Positions 1 to 8,606 of a stretch of 40,223 nt of DNA are shown here, piece by piece. The stretch's first letter is position 1. Every line of letters begins with the position of its first letter. The position numbers and the translations under genes are program-made. The stretch covers positions 1 through 40,223 of the forward strand of contig JBLMYA010000064.1 of assembly GCA_050258035.1 (NCBI GenBank). The letters are read 5' to 3'. The DNA is from DATBLE01 sp050258035 (lineage in GTDB: Bacteria; Actinomycetota; Thermoleophilia; Gaiellales; Gaiellaceae). Below the pieces are notes generated by a model, which was not told the origin of the DNA, did not search any database, and saw only the letters and a list, made by a program, of their open reading frames with translations.

Positions 1-61
1 GGTCGCCGAGACAGAGGACGATCAGGGCGAGCCAGCGGGTGCGGGTGTCGGAGATGGTCAT
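1..61 (-). CDS. MFS transporter, DHA2-like, N-terminal fragment cut by window edge
   Basis: The minus strand reads from an ATG at 61 through the left edge: MTISDTRTRWLALIVLCLGD. A short polar head followed by TRTRW and a hydrophobic first helix ending in CLGD is the usual opening of drug/H+ antiporter-2 (DHA2, 14-TM) members of the major facilitator superfamily. Only 20 residues are visible, so substrate and length are unknown. The gene runs away from the STAS-like gene, leaving about 110 bp of shared upstream region (62-172) that must hold its promoter; I see no clear operator there. The family call is inference from a short match. Confidence 0.55.
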   Translation of the reverse strand, partial: MTISDTRTRWLALIVLCLGD

Positions 62-172
62 CGCCGTGCTCTTCCGTTCCACCGGTTCAGACTCGCCACA
101 GGGCGAAACTCATCGGTCGGCGTCTCCGCGGGCGGGGGCGATGAATTCGGCCTCGCCAGGCGGTCCCAGCCA

Positions 173-448
173 GTGATGCCTCCACCCCACCCGCGCCCGA
201 TCGTCGTGGACGCGAGCCTGCTCTCTCCGACCGGAGTGACGATCGACCGGCTCGCCCGGCAGGAGCTGGCGGCGCGCAGCCTCGGCCGGCGACTCCTGCT
301 CCGCGACGCGTCCGCCGACCTCGAGCGACTGATCTCGTTCGCGGGGCTCAGCGAGGTGCTACGGATCGAGTCGCGGCGGGAGGCCGAAAAGGGGGAACAG
401 CCGCTCGGTGCCCAGGAAGAAGGTCAACTCCCCGATCCGCCCGTCTGA
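173..448 (+). CDS. Small STAS-like (anti-sigma antagonist-type) protein, 3' end antisense to sigma factor gene
   Basis: A 91-residue protein. The first 65 residues read like half of a STAS domain: a beta strand (IVVDASLL), a helix with LARQELAARSLGRRLLL, then ASADLERLISFAGLSEVL, which matches the LxxLLxLxGL-x-xVL ending of STAS/anti-sigma antagonist-like proteins. No phosphorylatable serine of the classical SpoIIAA type is obvious. Start is GTG 173 or ATG 176. The last 30 residues (from about 359) are encoded entirely antisense to the 3' end of the sigma gene, giving a 90-bp tail-to-tail overlap. I recall similar STAS proteins next to TIGR02960 sigma genes in actinobacteria, with tails of the same odd composition; that is memory, not a search. 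Function is inferred only. Confidence 0.55.
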   Translation: MMPPPHPRPIVVDASLLSPTGVTIDRLARQELAARSLGRRLLLRDASADLERLISFAGLSEVLRIESRREAEKGEQPLGAQEEGQLPDPPV

Positions 449-1318
449 CAGCTCCAGCACGATCAGCGCCCAGGGCTCGTGCCCGCCGTCGGGGCTCGGC
501 TTGTACTGACCGAACGCCGGCGAGCCGTTCGCGGAGCGGGTCGGGATCACACGCGAGCCCTTGCAGCCGATCCCCGGACCGAACCACCACGTGAAGATGT
601 CGTCGCGCCCCGAGAGCCACAGGTCGTACGGCGGCATCGACTGCGTCGCGTCCTCGCGGATCAGGTCGGTCAGGCGGTCGATGTCGTAGGCCTCGAAGGC
701 CTCCACGAAGCGGGCGAGCAACTCGCCGTCGGCGTCGTCGAGGGCCGGCGCCGCATCGTCGAGGCTGACCTTCGCCGACTCCAGCGTCGCACGAGCCCGC
801 TGGAGCGCGCTGTTCACCGAGGCGACGCTCGTCTCGAGCAGCTCCGCGGCCTCGGTCGCCTGCCAGCGCAGTACCTCACACAGGATCAGCGCCGCCCGCT
901 GGCGCGGCGGCAGGTGCTGGAGCGCCGCCACGAAGGCGAGCCGGATGGTGTCGCGCTCGACGAGCGCGTCGGCCGGATCCGGGATCGGCTCGATCCACGT
1001 CACCTCGGACCGCTCGCGGAGGTTCTCGACGACGGGGGCCGCGGAGGGGCCAAGATCCATCGGCCGTGCCCGCCGCTCGCGGCCCTCGAGCAGGTCGAGA
1101 CAGACGTTCGTCGCGATCCGGTACAACCACGAGCGCAGCGCCGCCCGGCCCTCGAACCGGTCGCTGGCGCGCCAGGCGCGCAGCAGGGTCTCCTGGACGG
1201 CGTCCTCGGCCTCGAACGGCGAGGCGAGCATCCGGTAGCAGTAGGCGGTCAGCTCGCGCCGGTGGGACTCCAGGTCCTCGAACGTCGGCGTGACGGTGGC
1301 GGACTCCACGGCAGTCAT
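359..1318 (-). CDS. ECF RNA polymerase sigma factor, SigX5/SigG type with C-terminal SnoaL-like domain
   Basis: 319 residues from ATG 1318. Sigma-70 region 2 spans about residues 15-85, with YCYRMLASPFEAEDAVQETL (promoter melting/-10 recognition) and RSWLYRIATNVCLDLL. Region 4 lies about 130-190 (LPPRQRAALILCEVL, then an HTH with ATEAAELLETSVASVNSALQ). The last 115 residues are a SnoaL-like/NTF2-fold domain (FVEAFEAYDIDRLTDLIRED...), the hallmark of the TIGR02960 SigX5 subfamily and of M. tuberculosis SigG. Such factors usually lack a canonical anti-sigma gene and are thought to be controlled through the SnoaL domain. No anti-sigma gene is visible; the STAS-like gene overlapping its 3' end on the other strand is the only candidate partner. 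Confidence 0.9.
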   Translation of the reverse strand: MTAVESATVTPTFEDLESHRRELTAYCYRMLASPFEAEDAVQETLLRAWRASDRFEGRAALRSWLYRIATNVCLDLLEGRERRARPMDLGPSAAPVVENLRERSEVTWIEPIPDPADALVERDTIRLAFVAALQHLPPRQRAALILCEVLRWQATEAAELLETSVASVNSALQRARATLESAKVSLDDAAPALDDADGELLARFVEAFEAYDIDRLTDLIREDATQSMPPYDLWLSGRDDIFTWWFGPGIGCKGSRVIPTRSANGSPAFGQYKPSPDGGHEPWALIVLELSDGRIGELTFFLGTERLFPLFGLPPRLDP

Positions 1319-1482
1319 GTTAGGTGCTCGTCGTCATCGGCCGTCGGCCCCACCTCCGATCACGATGGCTTCGACCCGGACGGGCTCGGAAACTCATCGC
1401 TGCCCGCACGGTCTGGGCGGGCCCAGAGCCGCATCGCGCTCGTGGTCGAGAACGACGTCCCGTAACCCCCGGGTCCCACCGG

Positions 1483-1665
1483 CTGCGGTTCTTCGAGCAG
1501 CTGGACGAGCTCGAGGCGATCCTGAAGGCAGCCGGGACCGGGCTCGCCGTCGGTCCGCGGCGCGACTGGGCGCTCGTGGACGTGCCGCTCGCCGGCCATG
1601 CGGCCGCCCTGGCCTTCAGAGGACAGCTCTCGAACCTGGTCCTCTACGACGCGCGCCCCAGACCC
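1483..1665 (+). pseudogene. Coding-like remnant or small gene of unknown function
   Basis: This lies inside the 460-bp gap between the sigma gene and glutamate decarboxylase. One plus-strand frame from about 1486 to 1665 has strong third-position G/C bias and reads as plausible protein: RFFEQLDELEAILKAAGTG, LAVGPRRDWALVDVPLAGH, AAALAFRGQLSNLVLYDARP. Before and after this stretch the same frame turns into arginine/proline-rich sequence typical of non-coding high-GC DNA, and no ATG/GTG with a ribosome binding site precedes it (only a CTG at 1483). It could be a decayed gene, a fragment of a larger protein, or a small gene with an unusual start. I do not recognise the family. Confidence 0.25.
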
Positions 1666-1780
1666 GAAGCCGGGAACCCGGCCGGCGCCGAGCCGCCGCA
1701 GAGCCACTGGCCGGGAGACTCCGCTTATGCTGCGGCTGCCGGACGCGTTCAGCATCGACGACCCATCAGGAGGCCGGGCC

Positions 1781-3172
1781 ATGGCAGTCATCCACCCCCG
1801 AGAACCGGCGCGGCGTAGCCACCGGCTCTCGATCGCGCCGCTCTTCTCGAACGAGACGGAGGCGATCCCCCGCCACGAGCTGCCCGACGGCGAGATGGCC
1901 CCCGACGTCGCCTACCAGATCGTCCACGACGAGCTGATGCTCGACGGCAACGCGCGCATGAACGTCGCGACCTTCGTCAGCACCTGGATGGAGCCGCAGG
2001 CCGAGAAGCTCATGGCCGAATGCTCCGACAAGAACATGATCGACAAGGACGAGTACCCGCAGACGGCCGAGATCGAGATGCGCTGCGTCAACATCCTCGC
2101 CAACCTCTGGCACGCTCCGCCCGCCGAGGCGGCCACGGGCTGCTCGACCACAGGCTCGAGCGAGGCTGCGATGCTCGGCGGGCTGGCACTGAAGCGCCGG
2201 TGGCAGCAGCGCCGCGCCGCGGAGGGCAAGCCGGCCGACAGGCCGAACCTGGTGATGGGCGTCAACGTCCAGATCTGCTGGGAGAAGTTCGCGAACTACT
2301 GGGACGTCGAGATGCGGCTCGTCCCCATGGAGGGCGACCGGTTCCAGCTCTCGGCCGAGGAGGCGGTGAAGCGCTGCGACGAGAACACCATCGGCGTCGT
2401 CGCGATCCTCGGCTCCACCTTCGACGGCTCCTACGAGCCCGTCGCGGAGATCTGCGCCGCCCTCGACGACCTCGAGCGCGAGCAGGGGATCGACGTGCCC
2501 GTGCATGTCGACGGGGCGTCGGGGGCGATGATCGCTCCGTTCCTCGACCAGGAGCTCGTCTGGGACTTCCGCCTTCCGCGCGTGGCCTCGATCAACACGT
2601 CCGGCCACAAGTACGGTCTCGTCTATCCCGGTGTCGGCTGGATCGTCTGGCGCGACGTCGATGCGCTGCCGGACGACCTGATCTTCTGGGTCAACTACCT
2701 CGGCGACAACATGCCCACCTTCGCCCTGAACTTCTCGCGGCCGGGCGCGCAGGTCGTGGCGCAGTACTACAACTTCCTGCGTCTCGGCTTCGCCGGCTAC
2801 CGGCGGGTGCAGGGCTACGCTCGCGACGTGGCCACGCGGCTGTCCACGGAGATCGCGGCTCTCGGGCCCTTCCGGCTCCTGACCCGCGGCGACGAGCTGC
2901 CGGTGTTCGCGTTCACCCTGAACGACGAGATCGAAAACTACACCGTCTTCGACGTCTCGAACGCCCTCCGGGAGCGGGGCTGGCAGGTGCCGGCCTACAC
3001 GTTCCCCGAGAACCGCGCCGACCTCGCCGCGCTGCGCGTGGTCGTCCGCCGAGGCTTCAGCCACGACCTGGCCGACATGCTGCTCGAGGACTTCGAACGC
3101 CAACTCCCGCACCTGGAAGGGCAGCCGGAGCCGGTCCACGACGCGGCGTCGGGAACCGCCTTCCGCCACTAG
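1781..3172 (+). CDS. gad: Glutamate decarboxylase (PLP-dependent)
   Basis: 463 residues, close to the 466 of E. coli GadB. It converts L-glutamate plus a proton to GABA and CO2. The opening PRHELPDGEMAPDVAYQIVH, then LMLDGNARMNVATFVSTW, is characteristic of bacterial/plant Gad. The PLP site is intact: the Schiff-base lysine sits in SINTSGHKYGLVYPGVGW (about residues 270-287), and HVDGASGAMIAPF supplies the aspartate that contacts the pyridine nitrogen. The start is ATG 1781, preceded by a perfect AGGAGG at 1768-1773. No GABA antiporter (gadC) is visible nearby, so a role in acid resistance by exchange is not supported here. The downstream amidotransferase follows after 12 bp and is probably co-transcribed. 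Confidence 0.95.
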   Translation: MAVIHPREPARRSHRLSIAPLFSNETEAIPRHELPDGEMAPDVAYQIVHDELMLDGNARMNVATFVSTWMEPQAEKLMAECSDKNMIDKDEYPQTAEIEMRCVNILANLWHAPPAEAATGCSTTGSSEAAMLGGLALKRRWQQRRAAEGKPADRPNLVMGVNVQICWEKFANYWDVEMRLVPMEGDRFQLSAEEAVKRCDENTIGVVAILGSTFDGSYEPVAEICAALDDLEREQGIDVPVHVDGASGAMIAPFLDQELVWDFRLPRVASINTSGHKYGLVYPGVGWIVWRDVDALPDDLIFWVNYLGDNMPTFALNFSRPGAQVVAQYYNFLRLGFAGYRRVQGYARDVATRLSTEIAALGPFRLLTRGDELPVFAFTLNDEIENYTVFDVSNALRERGWQVPAYTFPENRADLAALRVVVRRGFSHDLADMLLEDFERQLPHLEGQPEPVHDAASGTAFRH

Positions 3173-3184
3173 ACAGGAGACAAC

Positions 3185-4039
3185 ATGTGCCGCTGGCTCG
3201 CGTACTCCGGATCCCCGCTCCCGATCGAAGACGTCCTCTACAAACCGGCGCACTCGCTCATCGCCCAGAGCCTCCACTCGACGCTCGGGGCCGAGACGAC
3301 GAACGGCGACGGCTTCGGGATCGGCTGGTACGGCGTCACGGACGCGCCCGGCGTCTTCCACTCCGTCGAGCCTGCCTGGAACGACCGCAACCTCCGCGAG
3401 CTGGCGGCCCACGTCGAGTCGCCGCTCGTGTTCGCGCACATCCGCGCCTCGTCCGGCTCCGCCGTCCAGCAGACGAACTGCCACCCGTTCCGCCGCGGGC
3501 GCTGGCTGTGGATGCACAACGGAGTGATCCGGGAGTTCCCGGAGGTCAAGCGCGACCTCGTCCTCGCAGTCGACCCATCGCTCTACCCGCACATCGAAGG
3601 CTCCACGGACTCGGAGGTCTTCTTCTTCCTGGCGCTCACGCTCGGGCTCGAGGACGACCCGCCGGGCGGCGTGGCACGGGCGGTCGGCCTGATCGAGGAG
3701 ATCGGCAGGCGGCACGGTGTCCAGAACCCGATCCAGATGACGGTGGCCACGACGGATGGGACGAGCGTCTGGGCGTTCCGCTACTCCAGCGAGCGCGACT
3801 CGAGAACCCTCTTCTACTCCACCGACGTGCCGGCGCTCCGGGCGTTGCACCCCGAACTCGAGGTGCTGGCACGAGTGAGCGACGAGACCCGGCTGATCGT
3901 GTCGGAGCCGCTCCGGGATCTCGTCGGAGCCTGGAACGAGGTCCCCGAATCGAGCTACGGCGTCGTGCAGACCGGCCAGGACGAGCTGCACCCCTTCACG
4001 CCGCAGGCTCCGTCGAGACCGACCGGGGTCCCGGCGTAG
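3185..4039 (+). CDS. Class II glutamine amidotransferase (YafJ/EgtC-like)
   Basis: 284 residues starting MCRWLAYSG, so removal of Met exposes the Cys2 nucleophile of N-terminal-nucleophile (class II) amidotransferases. Also visible are HSTLGAETTNGDGFGIGWY (glutamine-site region), FAHIRASSGSAVQQTNCHPF and WMHNGVI, all typical of the GATase_6/YafJ and EgtC group. These enzymes hydrolyse glutamine or gamma-glutamyl amides; no synthetase domain is fused. A GGAG element at 3176-3179 precedes ATG 3185, and gad ends 12 bp upstream, suggesting one mRNA. A plausible but unproven reading is that it frees glutamate for the decarboxylase. The TAG stop at 4037-4039 is in the same frame as the transporter remnant that follows immediately. 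Confidence 0.85.
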   Translation: MCRWLAYSGSPLPIEDVLYKPAHSLIAQSLHSTLGAETTNGDGFGIGWYGVTDAPGVFHSVEPAWNDRNLRELAAHVESPLVFAHIRASSGSAVQQTNCHPFRRGRWLWMHNGVIREFPEVKRDLVLAVDPSLYPHIEGSTDSEVFFFLALTLGLEDDPPGGVARAVGLIEEIGRRHGVQNPIQMTVATTDGTSVWAFRYSSERDSRTLFYSTDVPALRALHPELEVLARVSDETRLIVSEPLRDLVGAWNEVPESSYGVVQTGQDELHPFTPQAPSRPTGVPA

Positions 4040-4300
4040 AGGCCGCCGCAGGAGTTCAACAGCGGCTACTTCTGGGATCCGCCACTCGACCGGAAGATGC
4101 GGCGCGCCACGGCGCTCCAGCTCCAGGATCCGCCCCGCGCCGCCGCGCCATGGTCGCACCTCGACCACGAGCTGGCCGACCGAGCCCATTGGCTACCGAC
4201 CGTCAGCCTACGCGCTCCCGAGGTCGTCTCGAACCGTGTGCGGGGCTACCAGCACAGCCCGTTGCGGGGGTTCATCGCCGGCCAGGTGTGGCTGCGATGA
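4040..4300 (+). pseudogene. C-terminal remnant of a family 5 extracellular solute-binding protein (ABC transporter)
   Basis: Directly after the amidotransferase stop, in the same reading frame, the sequence continues as RPPQEFNSGYFWDPPLDRKM, then about 65 more residues to a TGA at 4298-4300. The pattern (FW-DP-LDRKM, RATALQLQDP, then ADRAHWLPTVSLRAPEVVSN, RVRGYQHSPLRG, GQVWLR) is the C-terminus of peptide/nickel-type SBP_bac_5 proteins, in which aromatic and DRAPWLPTV-like motifs are conserved. About 86 residues remain of an expected 500 or more. There is no start codon with a ribosome site; an internal ATG at 4097 would give a meaningless stub. I read it as a degraded gene end left by deletion. 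Readthrough of the upstream TAG would fuse it to the amidotransferase. Confidence 0.7.
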
Positions 4301-4361
4301 GGAACCATCGGAGCTCCTCCGCCACCTCGGAAAAGAGGACCTGTTTCCAGGGCCCTTCCAG

Positions 4362-4435
4362 TAGCGGGGGCAGGATTTGAACCTGCGACCTCCGGGTTAT
4401 GAGCCCGGCGAGCTACCTGACTGCTCCACCCCGCG
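4362..4435 (-). tRNA. Initiator tRNA-fMet (CAU)
   Basis: The minus strand folds as a complete tRNA of 74 nt: acceptor CGCGGGG with unpaired first base (C1 against U72, the initiator hallmark), D-arm GGAGCAG...GGTAGCTC, anticodon stem CCGGG/CCCGG around loop CTCATAA with anticodon CAT at 4399-4401, and T-arm GCAGG-TTCAAAT-CCTGC. The run of G:C pairs in the anticodon stem is also diagnostic of initiator tRNA. CCA is not encoded (CTG follows A73). A TATACT -10 box ends about 11 bp upstream. Confidence 0.97.
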
Positions 4436-4446
4436 TCGCGAGCGGC

Positions 4447-4452
4447 AGTATA
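4447..4452 (-). promoter_or_regulatory. -10 box (TATACT) of the initiator tRNA gene
   Basis: TATACT on the minus strand lies 11 bp upstream of the mature 5' end of tRNA-fMet, predicting a short 5' leader. No good TTGACA match is seen 16-18 bp further upstream, where the small membrane-protein gene already begins on the other strand. Confidence 0.55.
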
Positions 4453-4457
4453 CCACC

Positions 4458-4781
4458 GTGGACGTGGTCTTCTGGGCTGCGCTGGGGTTTCTCGTCGTCG
4501 CGGCGATCACCGGCACCGCCTACGTCGGCATGCGCGCCTGGCGCGCCTGGCAAGCCTGCGTGTCGCTGGCGGTCGTCGGGGCGGCGGGCCTCGATCTCCT
4601 CACCGTCCGCAGCGAGGCCCTCGCAGTCAGGGCCGAGCGGGTAGCGGCGGGAGCCGACGAGCTGCAGGCAGCCCTGGCGCGGCTCCAGCGCTCGACCGCC
4701 CGGGGCCGGGTGCTGGTCGGCGCTCTCGACGAGGCGCTGGACGTGGTCCGGGCCGTCCTCTCGTACGTCCCGAAGACGTGA
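4458..4781 (+). CDS. Small single-pass membrane protein of unknown function, upstream of Ppx/GppA
   Basis: 107 residues from GTG 4458. Residues 2-25 form one hydrophobic helix (DVVFWAALGFLVVAAITGTA), followed by an amphipathic, alanine- and arginine-rich segment with heptad-like spacing (AVRAERVAAGADELQAALAR, LQRSTARGRVLVGALDEAL), i.e. a membrane-anchored helical or coiled-coil protein. An upstream in-frame extension would read through the tRNA gene and is rejected. The stop TGA overlaps the start GTG of the phosphatase gene (GTGA at 4778-4781), so the two are translationally coupled and likely act together. I do not recognise a named family. Confidence 0.65.
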   Translation: MDVVFWAALGFLVVAAITGTAYVGMRAWRAWQACVSLAVVGAAGLDLLTVRSEALAVRAERVAAGADELQAALARLQRSTARGRVLVGALDEALDVVRAVLSYVPKT

Positions 4782-5689
4782 CGGTGCGCGTCGGCGCGGT
4801 CGACCTCGGGACGAACTCCACCCGGCTGCTCGTCGCCGACGTGGAGGACGGCGCCGTCCGCGAGCTCGCACGCAGGCTGCGGATCACGCGGCTCGGCGAA
4901 AGCGTCGACACGCGCCGGAAGCTGCTGCCGACAGCGATCGCGCGGGTGCGCAACGTGCTCGCCGACTATCGCCGCGAGCTCGAGTCGCTGGGCGTCGACC
5001 ACACGCTCGCAGTCGCGACGAGCGCCGTGCGAGACGCCGACAACGGGGAGGCGTTCCTGGGCGAGGTCGAGTGGAGCTACGGCTTCGCCACGCGCCTCCT
5101 CTCCGGCGACGAGGAGGCGGCACTCACCTACCGCGGCGTCGCCGCGGGCCGGAAGGTCGAGCCGGGAACGCTGATCGTCGACATCGGCGGCGGCTCGACA
5201 GAACTGATCCTGGCAGACCGCCATGCGAGCCTCGACGTCGGCTGCGTCCGGCTGACGGAGCGCTTCGGCGAGGACGCCGATGCCGCGGGGGCGTACGTGG
5301 CCCCGCTGCTTCCCGAGTGGCCGGTCGAGAGCGGGATCGGGGTCGCCGGCACGGTCACCTCCCTGGCGGCGCTCGACCTCGGTCTGACCGAATACGACCC
5401 GGCGCGGGTGCACGGACACGTCATGGGCGCGGCCGCGGTCGGCGAGCAGCTCCACCGGCTCGCCTCGCTCACGCTCGAGGAGCGGCGGGCGCTGCCGGGG
5501 CTCGAGCCGGACCGGGCACCGGTGATCGTCGCCGGGGCGGCGATCCTGCGCGAGGTCGTGCGCCGCTACGGCCTCGATTCGGTCGAGGCGAGCGAGTACG
5601 ATCTGCTGCACGGGGTCGCGCTGGCGGCAGCCGAGCTGCCCGTCCGCGAGGAGGACGCCGCGCCGCCGGGCGCCTTCACCTGCTGCTGA
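4778..5689 (+). CDS. Ppx/GppA family phosphatase (exopolyphosphatase / pppGpp hydrolase)
   Basis: 303 residues, the short form of the family (N-terminal ASKHA core only, without the C-terminal HD-like half of E. coli Ppx). Phosphate-binding loop 1 is VDLGTNSTRLLVADV (residues 8-22); the second loop is IVDIGGGSTELIL (about 133-145). RVHGHVMG and a final helix with YDLLHGVALAAAE are also family features. Members remove terminal phosphate from polyphosphate or convert pppGpp to ppGpp; sequence alone does not decide which. The start is the GTG at 4778, overlapping the stop of the membrane-protein gene. It ends 31 bp before the L,D-transpeptidase, which has its own promoter-like box. Confidence 0.9.
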   Translation: MTVRVGAVDLGTNSTRLLVADVEDGAVRELARRLRITRLGESVDTRRKLLPTAIARVRNVLADYRRELESLGVDHTLAVATSAVRDADNGEAFLGEVEWSYGFATRLLSGDEEAALTYRGVAAGRKVEPGTLIVDIGGGSTELILADRHASLDVGCVRLTERFGEDADAAGAYVAPLLPEWPVESGIGVAGTVTSLAALDLGLTEYDPARVHGHVMGAAAVGEQLHRLASLTLEERRALPGLEPDRAPVIVAGAAILREVVRRYGLDSVEASEYDLLHGVALAAAELPVREEDAAPPGAFTCC

Positions 5690-5708
5690 GTACGACCGGA
5701 ACGCCTTC

Positions 5709-5714
5709 TACAGT
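5709..5714 (+). promoter_or_regulatory. -10-like box TACAGT, 6 bp before the L,D-transpeptidase start
   Basis: TACAGT is followed by exactly six bases and then GTG 5721, with no Shine-Dalgarno sequence. If this is the -10 element, transcription would begin at or beside the start codon (leaderless mRNA). The same geometry recurs at several other genes in the window. Confidence 0.5.
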
Positions 5715-5720
5715 CAGCCG

Positions 5721-6848
5721 GTGCGACGCGCATTCCTGGCCGGGGTCGTTCTCGCCCTGGCGCTGCCGATGCTCGCCGACGCCGAATCCTCCACCGTGAC
5801 GCTGAACATCCTCCGGCCGAGCATCGTCTTCGGCGATCGCATCGCACTGCGCGGCGAGGTGACGCCGACGGCAGCCGGAATGCGCGTCCTGCTCATGCGC
5901 CGGGGGCAGGTCCTCGCCCGCGCGCGAACGGACTCGCGCGGACGGTACGCGGTCTGGATGCGACCCGCCCGCAGCGGGGTCTGGCGGGCTCGCGTCGCCG
6001 GCGCGAACACGTGGTCGCAACCCGTCCGGATCACCGTCTCCCCGCAGCTCCAGATCGAGGCGACGACGGCGACCGCGTTCGTCGGGGCACCCGTCGTCGT
6101 CCGCTCCAGGCCGCGAACCAGCGGCCGCGCGACGCTCCTCGTCTTCCGGCTGGGGCGTCCGGTCGCCGAGCTGCAGGTGCCGATCGGACGCCGGGTGATC
6201 GTCCCGACGGCCGGCACCGGACTGTTCGCCCTCCGCACCCAGCTCGGAACATCGGTCGCACGCGCACGCGTGACCGCCGGCACCCGCACGCTCTCGCTCG
6301 GCTCCGCGGGCGCCGACGTCGTCGCGCTCCGCAACCGCCTCGCAGAGCTCCGCGTCCACGTTCCCACCCCGTCGACGACGTTCGGCTCGGAGCTCTACGA
6401 CAGCGTGGTCGCGTTCCAGAAGGCGCGAGGGCTCGCACGAACGGGCACGGTCGACGAGGCGACCTGGCGGGCGCTCTCCCAGGACGTCGTCCCGGCACCG
6501 CGCCATAGGGGGAAGGGCACTCACATCGAGGTCGAGAAGGGGCGACAGATCCTGCTGATCGTGCGTGACGGCGAGACGGTCTGGTACCTGCCGGTTTCGT
6601 CCGGGGCCGGCGGGATCACTCCCGTCGGCAGCTACCGGATCCTCTGGAAGGCGCTCGCGACGACGACCTGGCTGGGCCCGGCGATCCTGTACCGCACGAT
6701 GACGTTCCACACCCACTACGCGATCCACGGCTTCCCCTCGGTACCGACGTACCCGGCGAGCCACGGCTGCGTGCGCGTGCCGATCTGGCTCGCGGACTGG
6801 CTGTACCAGCAGTCTCCGGTAGGCGAGCGGGTCTACGTCTACGAGTAG
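5721..6848 (+). CDS. Secreted L,D-transpeptidase with peptidoglycan-binding domain
   Basis: 375 residues. Residues 1-21 are a signal peptide (RR, then FLAGVVLALALPMLADA). Residues about 25-190 form two immunoglobulin-like beta domains with few conserved motifs. A PGBD-1 peptidoglycan-binding domain lies at about 193-250 (LSLGSAGADVVALRNRLAEL ... FGSELYDSVVAFQKARGL). The YkuD catalytic domain fills about 265-375: the histidine in HYAIHG and the catalytic cysteine in ASHGCVRVP are both present. It should form 3-3 cross-links in peptidoglycan outside the membrane. The closing residues overlap the CBS-protein gene on the other strand by 10 bp. The start is GTG, supported by the TACAGT-N6 box. Confidence 0.92.
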   Translation: MRRAFLAGVVLALALPMLADAESSTVTLNILRPSIVFGDRIALRGEVTPTAAGMRVLLMRRGQVLARARTDSRGRYAVWMRPARSGVWRARVAGANTWSQPVRITVSPQLQIEATTATAFVGAPVVVRSRPRTSGRATLLVFRLGRPVAELQVPIGRRVIVPTAGTGLFALRTQLGTSVARARVTAGTRTLSLGSAGADVVALRNRLAELRVHVPTPSTTFGSELYDSVVAFQKARGLARTGTVDEATWRALSQDVVPAPRHRGKGTHIEVEKGRQILLIVRDGETVWYLPVSSGAGGITPVGSYRILWKALATTTWLGPAILYRTMTFHTHYAIHGFPSVPTYPASHGCVRVPIWLADWLYQQSPVGERVYVYE

Positions 6849-7261
6849 GCGCCGGGCGCTTCGTCGCCCTCGGGCGGAGGCTCGTCCTCCGCCAGGCGGC
6901 GCTGGACGACCGAACGCGAGAGGACGCCGACGAGCCGGCCCTGCTCCACGACCGGAGCCCGCTCCAGCTCCGCCTCCTCGAGCAGCCGGTAGCCGTCGTC
7001 GAGGAGCTGATCGGCGTCGAGGACGAGCGGCGGCCGGATGACGGCCGCCGAGACGGCGGTCGAGCTCGGATCGAGCCCCGCCGCGAGCACCTGCTCGACG
7101 AGCGAGTCGGGCGTGACGAGCCCGAGCAGCGCGCCTTCGCCGTCGACGACCAGCACCGCCCGAACATCCGGGCGCGAAAGATGCCGTGCTGCCTCCTGAA
7201 CCGAGGTGTCGTCCGGCAGCACCGCCGGATCCGACAACATGCCGTCGCGGACGAGGCTCAC
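6839..7261 (-). CDS. Two-CBS-domain protein
   Basis: 140 residues with a tandem CBS (Bateman) pair: the first at about 5-60 (LSRPDVRAVLVVDGEGALLG, LVTPDSLVEQVL), the second about 70-122 (LLDDGYRLLEEAELERAPVV, QGRLVGVLSRS). Bateman modules bind adenosine nucleotides (AMP, ATP, SAM) and regulate partner proteins. No catalytic domain is attached, so it is either a stand-alone sensor or acts on a partner. It lies 7 bp downstream of glutamate dehydrogenase on the same strand and could be in its mRNA, making an energy-sensing role on that enzyme conceivable (inference). The acidic C-terminal tail overlaps the end of the transpeptidase gene. Confidence 0.85.
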   Translation of the reverse strand: MSLVRDGMLSDPAVLPDDTSVQEAARHLSRPDVRAVLVVDGEGALLGLVTPDSLVEQVLAAGLDPSSTAVSAAVIRPPLVLDADQLLDDGYRLLEEAELERAPVVEQGRLVGVLSRSVVQRRLAEDEPPPEGDEAPGAYS

Positions 7262-7268
7262 CGCGGCC

Positions 7269-8561
<1,293 letters not shown>

Positions 8562-8567
8562 GCGCGC

Positions 8568-8573
8568 AGTGTA
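8568..8573 (-). promoter_or_regulatory. -10-like box TACACT, 6 bp before gdhA start
   Basis: TACACT, six bases, then GTG of glutamate dehydrogenase on the minus strand; no Shine-Dalgarno motif between them. This implies leaderless transcription and supports the chosen start. Confidence 0.55.
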
Positions 8574-8606
8574 CGGCTCAAGGTGGGCAGCGCAGGAGCC
8601 GATCCA

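Noticed and set aside
1766..4189. Very long antisense open frames opposite gad and the amidotransferase, and similar ones opposite dinG, addA, addB and the BNR/RTX gene
   Set aside because: They mirror genuine genes with clear motifs, are Arg/Gly/Ala/Leu-rich with no domains, and are expected at this GC content because stop codons are rare in the mirrored frames.
4449..4454. TATACC as plus-strand -10 box for the small membrane protein
   Set aside because: Only three bases separate it from the GTG, so transcription would start after the start codon. The minus-strand TATACT at almost the same place fits the tRNA better.
4377..4457. N-terminal extension of the small membrane protein upstream of GTG 4458
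   Set aside because: It would translate the initiator tRNA gene and is not protein-like; GTG 4458 gives a normal N-terminal helix.
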